From contig JAJPXZ010000147.1 in the NCBI GenBank assembly GCA_021205245.1, positions 1 to 47,113 of the forward strand: a stretch of DNA of 47,113 nt. The letters are read 5' to 3'. Made by a program: the position numbers and the translations under genes. The DNA comes from Planctomycetaceae bacterium (GTDB taxonomy: Bacteria > Planctomycetota > SZUA-567). How positions within the stretch are numbered: the stretch's first letter is position 1; each line of letters starts with the position of its first letter. The notes beneath the pieces were generated by a model. That model made no database searches. It saw only the letters and a list, made by a program, of their open reading frames with translations, and was not told the DNA's origin. Of the stretch, positions 7,816-15,702 are shown piece by piece.

Positions 7816-9438
7816 ATGGACACGACAAATGCGGTGGACGGGGACGGAACCCATTCCGCCAACACACCGGATGATATGGTACGGGAACTCACCCGCAAGC
7901 AGCAGGACCTCACCGAGGCCATGCAGCGGCTCATTCGCTTCCAGCGCCAGACCCTGGCTCTTAAAAATACCCCCAGTATCGATTCCGCCCTCGACACCAT
8001 GGAGTCGCTCCTTATCGAAGTCATGGACTTCGCCTATGTCAGCCTCCAGTACCGGTCGGAAACGGGGGTGTTCTCGCCGCTTCGGCAGATTTGCCCCGAC
8101 AACATCCACCTCGATTATCCGCTGATGGAATGGGTGATGGGTACGCAGGAGGTGAGTGTCCTCCCCATCGACATCACAGTCGACGAAGTCAGGCTGCGGT
8201 CGCTTCTCTTCCTGCCGTTCGGCACGCACCATATTATGCTGCTCTGGCTCGAGCAGGAGACCGAGGCGTTTACCCAGGAGCAGGAGGCGCTTCTGTCCAT
8301 CCTCTCGCGGGAGATGGCGGCTGTCCTCGATTCGCACCACTACCGGCTGCGGTTGGAAAAAACCCGCGCCGCGATGTCCGACATTATCGAATCGGTGCCG
8401 CTCGGGCTGCTCGCGGTGGATCACCACGACACGGTGCAGATGATTAACTCCACCGCCGAAATCGCCCTGGACGTGCGCCGTCGGGACGCGGTCGGCAACA
8501 ACTACCACGACGCCCTGCCGAAAAAAGCCGCCGAACTTATCGACCATCTCGAACAGTCGGACTCGGCCGAAGAGGCCGAACTGTCGCTCGGGAAGCCCGG
8601 CCGCGAATCGCAATACCTGGGCCTGACGATTTCACCGATGCGCTCCGAGGACGGCTCGAGCAAGTCCGGCCTGGTGGTGGTGTGCCGCGATCTGCAACTA
8701 TCGCGCGAAGTGCAGAAGTTGCGTGAACTCGACTCGATGAAGAACGACTTCCTCTCCCTCGTCACCCACGAATTGCGGACGCCCCTTACCTCCATCATGG
8801 CCTACTCGGAGACGCTGCTCCTGGACGACTCGCAGGCTGTGCCGCAGGAATGGCGCGAATATATCGACATCATCCACAGCGAGGGCAAACGCCTCTGCCG
8901 CCTTATTGACGACGTTCTCGACCTCACCCGCATGGAAGCGGGCAAGATGTCCTACACCTACGAGGAGCAGGACGTCAACGAGACGATCGGCGTTGTCGTC
9001 ATGTCCATGACCCAGGCGTTCGAGGAAAAGAAGGTGGATCTCGAGCTGGAACTGGACGAAAACACCGGCGAGTGCAGGATGGATGTGACCCGCTTCACCC
9101 AGGTGTTGACCAGCATCATATCAAACGCCATCAAGTTCACCGCCGCCGGCGGCATGGTGACGATTGCCTCGCGCCGCACCGAACCATTTGCCGGAACCCC
9201 GGCGCCGACCATCCTCGTGTCTGTGAAAGACACCGGCATTGGGCTTTCGCGGGAAAACCTCGAACGGGTGTTTTCCAAGTTCGAGATGGTGGAGTCGGTC
9301 AAACACCACACCTCCGGCACCGGCTTGTCCATGGCGATTTCCAAACAGATCGTGGAAGAAGGCCACCACGGCAAGATCTGGCTGGAGAGCGAGCAGGGCA
9401 AGGGTACGACGGTCTATATCCGCATCCCCGCGTCCTGA
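7816..9438 (+). CDS. cytoplasmic sensor histidine kinase (GAF/PAS-HisKA-HATPase)
   Basis: A 540-residue kinase with no membrane segment. It begins with a coiled-coil stretch (about 20-50), followed by a GAF-like region (55-180), a PAS-like region (190-290), a linker helix, HisKA with SLVTHELRTPL (His318), and the ATPase domain: N box around Asn437, G1 box DTGIG (Asp472), F box FSKFEMV, and a G2 box reading SGTGLSMAI instead of the common GTGLGLAI. The input should be a cytosolic signal. No response regulator lies beside it. The ATG at 7816 lacks a good ribosome binding site. The structured leader upstream suggests control after transcription initiation. Confidence 0.93.
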   Translation: MDTTNAVDGDGTHSANTPDDMVRELTRKQQDLTEAMQRLIRFQRQTLALKNTPSIDSALDTMESLLIEVMDFAYVSLQYRSETGVFSPLRQICPDNIHLDYPLMEWVMGTQEVSVLPIDITVDEVRLRSLLFLPFGTHHIMLLWLEQETEAFTQEQEALLSILSREMAAVLDSHHYRLRLEKTRAAMSDIIESVPLGLLAVDHHDTVQMINSTAEIALDVRRRDAVGNNYHDALPKKAAELIDHLEQSDSAEEAELSLGKPGRESQYLGLTISPMRSEDGSSKSGLVVVCRDLQLSREVQKLRELDSMKNDFLSLVTHELRTPLTSIMAYSETLLLDDSQAVPQEWREYIDIIHSEGKRLCRLIDDVLDLTRMEAGKMSYTYEEQDVNETIGVVVMSMTQAFEEKKVDLELELDENTGECRMDVTRFTQVLTSIISNAIKFTAAGGMVTIASRRTEPFAGTPAPTILVSVKDTGIGLSRENLERVFSKFEMVESVKHHTSGTGLSMAISKQIVEEGHHGKIWLESEQGKGTTVYIRIPAS

Positions 9439-9522
9439 GCCTTCACTGACGCCACAACCCTCGCACCGATACCGTTCTGCGCGCCATTCCAACGCAATAA
9501 TCGTCGAGACGGAAGATGGCCT

Positions 9523-9550
9523 TTGCACCGGGCGTGCGGGCGGGTATAAT
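9523..9550 (+). promoter_or_regulatory. sigma-70 promoter for the radical SAM genes
   Basis: TTGCAC (9523-9528), a 16-base spacer and a perfect TATAAT (9545-9550), about 40 bases before the TTG start of the next gene. Confidence 0.7.
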
Positions 9551-9592
9551 ACTTGATGGTCCCGATACTATCCAGAAAAGAGGAATTGAACC

Positions 9593-11575
9593 TTGTCAAA
9601 CAGCCGCGCCACTCTCAATGTGCTCCTATTGTATCCGGAAACGCCCCGCGACACCTACTGGAGCTTTTCCCACGCGCTGGGCATGATTGGCAAAAAGGCC
9701 AGCACGCCGCCCCTTGGTTTGCTGACCATTGCCGCCATGCTGCCCGAGGATCGCTTTTCGCTTCGCTTGACCGACATGAATATCAAGCCGCTGAAAGACG
9801 TGGACATCGAATGGGCTGACGCGATCTTCGTCTCGTCCATGATTGCCCACAAGGACTCCCTGGTACAAACCCTCGAGAAGCTGAAGGCAATGGGCAAGCT
9901 GGTGGTTTCCGGCGGGCCCTATACGTCCACCGCCTACGCTGAAACGGCAAACGTCGACTGCTTCCTCATCGGCGAAGCCGAGGGCATATGGGACGAATTC
10001 ATGGCCGACCTGCTGGCCGGAACGCTGAAAACCGCCTACGCCAGGCCGGTCCGCGCATCGGAAGAAAAATTATTGCGGGACTTCTTCGGCGATACCGCGT
10101 CCATCCGTCCGGCCGAGGAATATCCGGATGTGGATCTGGCGCCGCTGCCCCGCTTCGACCTTTTGGACATGAACCAGTACTCGCTCATGCCGGTGCAGGC
10201 GTCCCGCGGCTGCCCGGTGGGCTGCGAATTCTGCGACATTTGGAGGCGCTTCGGCCGTAAGGCGCGCAACAAGGCAACGGAACGGCTGCTGGCCGAGTTC
10301 GACGAACTGCACCGCCTCGGGTGGCGCGACACCGTTTTCCTCGTCGACGACAATTTCATCGGCAACAAGGCGCGGGCCAAATCGCTGCTGAAGGAAATCA
10401 TTGCCTGGCAGAAGGCGCACAAGTATCCGTTCCCGCTCCTGACCGAATCGACCCTTTCCATGGCCGACGACGACGAACTTCTCGACCTGATGGAAGACGC
10501 CGGGTTCAACTCGGTGTTTGTCGGCATTGAAACGCCGGCGCACGAGAGCCTGAAGGAGACCCGCAAGCACATCAACACGACAGGCTCCATGAACGACAAG
10601 GTGGCGAAGATCCAGGCGCGCGGCATTCAGTTGATGTCCGGGTTCATCATCGGCTTTGATGCCGACCCGGAAGACATCGCCGACCGCATGAGTGAATGCA
10701 TCCAGGAGATGGGCATCCCCCAGGCAATGATCGGCCTCCTGAGCGCGCTCCCCGAAACAGACCTGCACGACCGCCTCGCCGCCGACGGGCGCATCCTCGC
10801 CGGTTCGAGCGGCAACAACACCCACGGGTTTGAAATGAACTTCGTCCCGACCCGGCCGATGGAAAAGGTGCTGGCGGATTACAAAAAGGTGCTGGACGCC
10901 GCGTACTCGCGTACCCTCGACGGTTACTTTGACCGCTGCCGGGTGCTGCGTTCGCGGTGGCCTTCTGGCAAGCGGACGCTCGGCTTTCTTCCGCTGTCCA
11001 TAAAGATACGGATCTTGACGACCTACCTGTGGGCGGTGATCCGTAGTCCGTACCGGAAAAACGCGCTGTGGTTCATTTTGGAAACGGCGCTCAAAAAACC
11101 GTCGTTCCTCGTTGAAGCCATTACCCTCGGCGTCAAGGGACACCACCTGTGGGCGATAACCCGCAACGCCTTCGAGGTCGAAAACATGCGCATGTATATG
11201 CTGGACGGCATGCGCCGCTTCGCCGACTATCTGCAGGGCAAGCGGTCCGATTTGGGCGAAGTGTTGGCTCGCGCCGGGCAGCAGGCCGGAGACGATCTGT
11301 CGGTCGCATGGGAATCGTTCAAGCGCTCCGCTTCAGCCAACGCCTCCGACGCCTCTGACGACATGCGCGCCGCCTACCGCCGCGCCGAAGAGGTGCTGCG
11401 CGAAGTGGAACAATATCGGCAGCGCGTCCAGACCGACGTCGAGACCCGCTTTAACCGCCTGTCCAGCGAAGCGCGCGGCAAACTCATGGCGGATGTCGAC
11501 AAGTTCGCGGCCGAATTGGAACGGCTGTGCGCCAGCCTGGGTGTGGAGCCGGTGCCGGTTCGGGTTCGGGTGTAA
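9593..11575 (+). CDS. B12-binding-domain radical SAM protein with helical C-terminal tail
   Basis: A 660-residue protein. Residues about 8-130 form the cobalamin-binding Rossmann-like domain (LLLYPETP, GLLTIAAMLP, VVSGGPYTS, FLIGEAE), though no DxHxxG histidine loop is obvious. The radical SAM core starts with the 4Fe-4S motif CPVGCEFC near residue 204. Around 400-440 there is a DUF4070-like segment (ALPETDLHDRL, NFVPTRPM) as in HpnP-like methylases. The last 110 residues are an Ala/Glu/Arg-rich helical tail that this family normally lacks. The start is TTG with GAGGA eight bases upstream, behind a good promoter. A second radical SAM gene follows. A radical methylation or C-C bond reaction on a lipid or cofactor is plausible, but the substrate is unknown. 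Confidence 0.9.
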   Translation: MSNSRATLNVLLLYPETPRDTYWSFSHALGMIGKKASTPPLGLLTIAAMLPEDRFSLRLTDMNIKPLKDVDIEWADAIFVSSMIAHKDSLVQTLEKLKAMGKLVVSGGPYTSTAYAETANVDCFLIGEAEGIWDEFMADLLAGTLKTAYARPVRASEEKLLRDFFGDTASIRPAEEYPDVDLAPLPRFDLLDMNQYSLMPVQASRGCPVGCEFCDIWRRFGRKARNKATERLLAEFDELHRLGWRDTVFLVDDNFIGNKARAKSLLKEIIAWQKAHKYPFPLLTESTLSMADDDELLDLMEDAGFNSVFVGIETPAHESLKETRKHINTTGSMNDKVAKIQARGIQLMSGFIIGFDADPEDIADRMSECIQEMGIPQAMIGLLSALPETDLHDRLAADGRILAGSSGNNTHGFEMNFVPTRPMEKVLADYKKVLDAAYSRTLDGYFDRCRVLRSRWPSGKRTLGFLPLSIKIRILTTYLWAVIRSPYRKNALWFILETALKKPSFLVEAITLGVKGHHLWAITRNAFEVENMRMYMLDGMRRFADYLQGKRSDLGEVLARAGQQAGDDLSVAWESFKRSASANASDASDDMRAAYRRAEEVLREVEQYRQRVQTDVETRFNRLSSEARGKLMADVDKFAAELERLCASLGVEPVPVRVRV

Positions 11576-11607
11576 TAGCCAACAACAGGGTGAGGGACAG
11601 ATTCACG

Positions 11608-12525
11608 ATGTACCGTAACAAATATACCTTTGCGAAGCGCTCGCTGCTCCGGTTTTTCGATGCCGTCCCGCCCGCCCGTCGCCTCAAGGGGCTGACATTT
11701 CCGTTCAAGCTGTCCAGCTTTCGGAAGCGTTTGCAAAAGCGACGGGATGAGGTGGCGGCGGCGTGCGCGAATACGGGGCGTTCGCCCCTGTTCGACCTGC
11801 TGGAAATCGAAACCATCAACCGCTGCAATGGCGAGTGCGGATTCTGCCCAGTCAACAAACACCTCGACCCGCGTCCGGCAAAGCGCATGACGGACGAGAT
11901 GTTCGCGTCCATCATCGAACAGCTTCGCGATCTTGAATACTCGGGATCGGTTTTCCTCTATTCGAATAACGAATCGCTCCTCGATACCCGCATAGTCGAT
12001 TTCGCCGCGCTGGCAAAGAGCCGTTTGGACAAGGCCCTGGTGCGGATATCGTCGAACGGGCTCTTGCTGACGCCGGAACGCTACCGGTCTATCATCGACA
12101 ACCTGGACGAACTCTACGTCAACAACTACTCGGTCGATTTCACCTGGGCTCCCCATATCCTCGAAACGATGGAGGTGGCGAAGTCGAGGCCCGAGTGGTG
12201 GTCGAAGACGTTCTTCGTGATGCGCTACCAGAAGGAGACGATGACCAGCCGGGGCGGCCAGGCGCCGAACAAACAGGATCTCAAGCCCGCCGCGACGCTG
12301 CCGGTCGGGTGCATGTTCCCGTCGCGGCAGATGGTGGTGCGGCCAGACGGCAAATTGTCTCTTTGCTGCAACGACGCGTTGGGGACGGTGACTCTGGGCG
12401 ACCTCGCCGAGCAATCTCTCGAAGAGGCGTGGTACGGGGAAAAACGCGAGCAGGCGATGCAATCGATCCTCGCCGGACGGGACGGCTATGCGCTGTGCCG
12501 CGCCTGCGATACATTGTGCGACTAG
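11608..12525 (+). CDS. radical SAM/SPASM-domain protein
   Basis: A 305-residue radical SAM enzyme. The cluster motif is CNGECGFCP near residue 72. The C-terminal SPASM-type region holds further cysteines: GCMFPSRQMVV, LCCNDALG, then CRACDTLC at the end, which would bind one or two auxiliary Fe-S clusters. The N-terminal 55 residues are basic and lie before the barrel. The start at 11608 has GAGGGA about ten bases upstream. The frame continues back to 11527, but that part is Gly/Ser filler overlapping the previous gene. It lies 32 bases behind the B12 radical SAM gene, probably in one transcript. SPASM proteins modify peptides or small molecules; no precursor peptide gene is evident. Confidence 0.88.
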   Translation: MYRNKYTFAKRSLLRFFDAVPPARRLKGLTFPFKLSSFRKRLQKRRDEVAAACANTGRSPLFDLLEIETINRCNGECGFCPVNKHLDPRPAKRMTDEMFASIIEQLRDLEYSGSVFLYSNNESLLDTRIVDFAALAKSRLDKALVRISSNGLLLTPERYRSIIDNLDELYVNNYSVDFTWAPHILETMEVAKSRPEWWSKTFFVMRYQKETMTSRGGQAPNKQDLKPAATLPVGCMFPSRQMVVRPDGKLSLCCNDALGTVTLGDLAEQSLEEAWYGEKREQAMQSILAGRDGYALCRACDTLCD

Positions 12526-12703
12526 AGTGGTGATTGCGGCGCTGTCTTAATCCCGAGCCACCGCCACACCGAATCGAACATCGCTGATAACCCTATCCCA
12601 ATTCATTGTGGATTGACGAGTTCAACTCCGCTTTGACGCAAAAAACTGAAATTGTCTTTTCAAACCGCCACGGCTCGAATGCCACGGTGGCGAGTTGTAA
12701 TGA

Positions 12704-12733
12704 TTGACACTCCGTCCAGCTACCCTCTATACT
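12704..12733 (+). promoter_or_regulatory. sigma-70 promoter for the zinc-ribbon gene
   Basis: A perfect TTGACA (12704-12709), an 18-base spacer and TATACT (12728-12733). The rest of the 250-base gap (12526-12776) is more AT-rich than its surroundings and holds only an imperfect hairpin near 12666-12693. Confidence 0.7.
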
Positions 12734-12776
12734 AACCCGTTCAATCAATGGCATTCTATTAATTGGAGGGGAATCT

Positions 12777-13454
12777 ATGTTACTGGTGTGGGGAAGCGGA
12801 GGCGGGCGCGCCGTATTGGGCGAGCTCCCGGAAGAACACTGCGATGCCTGTGGCGAAAAATCGATAGCTACCGCCTTTGTCGAGTATAAATACTGGCATC
12901 TTTGGTATTTGTTTAGCTTTCTTGTTGGCCGCAAGTATTTTAAGACGTGTACCGCCTGCGGCAGTACTGTTCCCTACGACAAGACCGAAGCCAAACTTCA
13001 CTTTCCAAAAGACACCGTTCCCTTTATCCGAAAAAAGGGTTGGCTGGTTGTGGCCTTGCTCATTTTCTCCTTTGTATTCGTAGGAGCCGTCGGGTCGTGG
13101 CGGAACCGGGCGGCCCTGTCCTCCATGATCGCCGAACCGAAAATGATGGATCTCTACTATGCGGATTTATCCAAGGTGGAAAACAGCGGCTACCGGCAGG
13201 GGGGACCGAGTGTTTACGGGATAATGGCGCTTATCGAAGAACGGGATGACGGCACATTTCTCGTCGCAACTTCAACTCAAGCATATGCCAAAAAGTCGCA
13301 ACTGGAAAAAGAAGTCAAGAACGATTCAATCCATTGTACCTACGACGACGAAGACCCTCTTATCTGCAGCCGTGAGCAACTTGAAAACCTTGTGAAAGGG
13401 AAAATCATCTACGACGGCAAACGTCTTTCGTTGGAACCGCCCGCTCGGGAGTGA
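12777..13454 (+). CDS. zinc-ribbon single-pass membrane protein, unknown function
   Basis: A 225-residue protein starting at an ATG with GGAGGGG at the right distance. Residues 22-62 contain two CxxC pairs (CDACG and CTACG) about 35 residues apart, as in the small zinc-ribbon family with aromatic residues between the pairs (HLWYLFSFLVG). A single hydrophobic helix follows (GWLVVALLIFSFVFVGAVG, about 88-106), then a mixed C-terminal region of 120 residues with no known motif. The zinc ribbon would be cytoplasmic if the tail is outside. It has its own promoter and ends just before the convergent gntR-type gene. I do not recognise a function. Confidence 0.78.
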   Translation: MLLVWGSGGGRAVLGELPEEHCDACGEKSIATAFVEYKYWHLWYLFSFLVGRKYFKTCTACGSTVPYDKTEAKLHFPKDTVPFIRKKGWLVVALLIFSFVFVGAVGSWRNRAALSSMIAEPKMMDLYYADLSKVENSGYRQGGPSVYGIMALIEERDDGTFLVATSTQAYAKKSQLEKEVKNDSIHCTYDDEDPLICSREQLENLVKGKIIYDGKRLSLEPPARE

Positions 13455-13466
13455 GGCGCGTGCGGT

Positions 13467-14195
13467 TTACTGTGCCTTGGGAAGCGATCGGAAATTATCG
13501 CGGTTGTGCTCGATGTGCTTTTGCATCGCCTTGGCGGCGGCGCGGGCGTTGTGGCGGGCTATCGCCTCCACCACTTGGCGATGCGTCGTTATCGTTTCCT
13601 CCAGAAGGCTGCGGTTACTGACCCGCACGAACAGCGGAATCGCCGTCGCGATAATGCCGACGATGCCTGGCGCGACCAGGTTACCCGACGCCTCGGCGAT
13701 ACGCTTATGGAGCGTCACGTCCTCGTCGCTGTGGTCGTGGCCTTCGGCAATCCGTTCCGCAACCACATCACACTCACGAAGTAATGTCTCCACCTGCTTC
13801 GGCGTCGCGGCGCTTGCCGCCGCAGCCGCCAGCGGCGGCTCAACCATCAGGCGGATTTCGCACAGGTCCAAGGCGAGCTTCTTTTTATCCCGGTAAAAAC
13901 GGAACCCGAGCGGGTCGTCCACCATGCCAATGCTTTCGCACACATAGGTGCCGCTGCCGTGGCGCACCTCCAGCACGTTGCGGGAAGCCAACAGTTTGAT
14001 CGCCTCCCGCACCGTGCTCCGTCCCACCCCCAACCGCTCGGCCAGGACATATTCATTCGGCAGTTTGTGGCCGGCACGGTAGGCGTCGTCCATGATCATC
14101 TCGGATATCCGTTCAGCCACCTGCTCGGGGAGCGGCTTGTCGGCGGTTTTTATCGAGGTGATTAATGGCGCTTTGAAATCAATGTGCCTGGCCAT
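13467..14195 (-). CDS. GntR/FadR-family (FCD) transcriptional regulator
   Basis: A 242-residue regulator with an N-terminal winged helix (LPNEYVLAERLGVGRSTVREAIKLL, about 45-70, then GSGTYV) and a helical FCD ligand-binding domain whose metal-site histidines are plausible (LHKRIAEAS, TTHRQVVEAI). FCD proteins usually repress sugar-acid or carboxylate genes and release DNA on binding substrate. It is the last gene of the dehydratase-permease-regulator unit. The operator at 17541-17572, at the promoter of that unit, is the obvious target. Loss of repression by the dehydratase substrate is inferred. Confidence 0.92.
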   Translation of the reverse strand: MARHIDFKAPLITSIKTADKPLPEQVAERISEMIMDDAYRAGHKLPNEYVLAERLGVGRSTVREAIKLLASRNVLEVRHGSGTYVCESIGMVDDPLGFRFYRDKKKLALDLCEIRLMVEPPLAAAAASAATPKQVETLLRECDVVAERIAEGHDHSDEDVTLHKRIAEASGNLVAPGIVGIIATAIPLFVRVSNRSLLEETITTHRQVVEAIARHNARAAAKAMQKHIEHNRDNFRSLPKAQ

Positions 14196-14254
14196 GCCAT
14201 ATCCTGTTCACGGAAGAAAAAGGTGTTCATCCGCATATCATAAGACATCAGACC

Positions 14255-15607
14255 TCATGCCACAAGGCTCAACACCAACGCCCCCACGCCGCCAACGCCG
14301 CCGACGATGGTCTCCATCACCGTCCAGGTCTTGAGAGTGGTCTTTTCGTCGATCTCGACCAGCGACTTCACCAGCCAGAAGCCCGAGTCGTTGACGTGGC
14401 TGGCCACGGTCGCGCCACCCGCCACAGCCGATACCATAGCGGCGAGATGCAGTTGGCTCAGGTTCGCCACCTCCGGCATCGCGGCCATAATGCCGGCCGC
14501 CATCGTCATAGCCACCGTGGCGCTGCCGACGCTAATCCGCACCAGGCAGGCGACAAAGAACGCAACCAACACCAGCGGAAGCGGCGTCGACGCGACCCAG
14601 TTGCCGATAATTTCGCCAAGGCCGCTATCCTGCAGCATATAGCGGAGCACGCCGCCGCCCGCCGTCACCAGCATAATCATGCCTGTTGGGCCGAGGCTCG
14701 CGGTCATGACTTTTTCGAGTTCGCGCAGCGTATACCCGTGCCTGACGCCGAGAATCCACATCGCCACTACCGTCGCGATGGTGAGGGCCACGAACGGCGT
14801 GCCGATAAAGCCGAAGAATTCGCGCATCGGTTCCATCGCCGGAATGACCAGTGACACGGTGTTCAGGACGATAAGGAACAGCGGAATAAGGATGATGAGG
14901 ACGACGGTGGTAAAACCGGGCATCTTCGATTCGTCGTACTCGGGCATGTCGGCGACGCTTTTCGGCACCGGCACGTTGAATTTCTTGCCGCAGTAATAGC
15001 CGAAAACCGGCCCTGCCAGCACCAACGCCACAAAGCCGATGCACAGGCCGACGATGATGACCAGGCCGAGGTCGACGCCAAGCATGGTGGCGACCAGCAC
15101 CGGACCAGGCGTGGGCGGGATAAAGGTGTGGCCGACCGCCAAGCCGGCAAGGAGCGGGATGACGTAATACATGGTCGATTTCCCGGTCCGCTTGGCGATG
15201 GAGAAGGCCAGCGGAATAAGGATGATCAACCCAGCGTCAAAAAACACCGGCGTCGCGATAACCATGCCGGTGAGGCCCAGCGCCCAGGCGGCTTTGCTTT
15301 CGCCAAATTTGGCGATAAGGGTGGTGGCGATTCGTTGCGCGCCACCGGAGATCTCGAGAATTGCGCCAAACATCGAGCCAAGACCGATGAGGAGGGCAAT
15401 CCCCTCCAGCGTCCGGCTTATCCCTTTGTTGACGGTGGCGACGATGAGGCTGGCCGGCATCCCGCAACCAACGCCGATAACGATGGCACTAATGATGATG
15501 GCCAGCACCGGTTGGAGCTTCAACTTCATAATCAGGACGAGTAACACCGCGATGCCGAGTACGGCCGATATGATCAGTCTTGTCGGGTCTGCCACGAACG
15601 GTTCCAT
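14255..15607 (-). CDS. GntP-family gluconate/sugar-acid permease
   Basis: A 450-residue integral membrane protein of the GntP family, the usual length, with roughly 12-14 hydrophobic segments. Family hallmarks include HTFIPPTPGPV, ISVGSATVAM and GGATVASHVNDSGFW near the C-terminus. These are proton symporters for gluconate and related aldonates in the inner membrane. The ATG at 15607 has AGGGGG upstream; the frame runs 63 codons further but that part is not membrane-like. It lies between a sugar-acid dehydratase and an FCD regulator, so the substrate is most likely a hexonate or pentonate that the dehydratase uses. Confidence 0.92.
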   Translation of the reverse strand: MEPFVADPTRLIISAVLGIAVLLVLIMKLKLQPVLAIIISAIVIGVGCGMPASLIVATVNKGISRTLEGIALLIGLGSMFGAILEISGGAQRIATTLIAKFGESKAAWALGLTGMVIATPVFFDAGLIILIPLAFSIAKRTGKSTMYYVIPLLAGLAVGHTFIPPTPGPVLVATMLGVDLGLVIIVGLCIGFVALVLAGPVFGYYCGKKFNVPVPKSVADMPEYDESKMPGFTTVVLIILIPLFLIVLNTVSLVIPAMEPMREFFGFIGTPFVALTIATVVAMWILGVRHGYTLRELEKVMTASLGPTGMIMLVTAGGGVLRYMLQDSGLGEIIGNWVASTPLPLVLVAFFVACLVRISVGSATVAMTMAAGIMAAMPEVANLSQLHLAAMVSAVAGGATVASHVNDSGFWLVKSLVEIDEKTTLKTWTVMETIVGGVGGVGALVLSLVA

Positions 15608-15702
15608 AGGATGCCCCCTGTCTGCTGGAGAGTCGTGCAAGCCCCGGTTGCGCGACAGCGTCGCGAAACGGTAGACCGAGACCGGCTGTTTTGGTGATTC
15701 GA

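Noticed and set aside
11527-11607. Extended N-terminus of the SPASM radical SAM protein
   Set aside because: The extra 27 codons are Gly/Ser/Ala-rich, overlap the preceding gene and lack a ribosome binding site; ATG 11608 is better placed.
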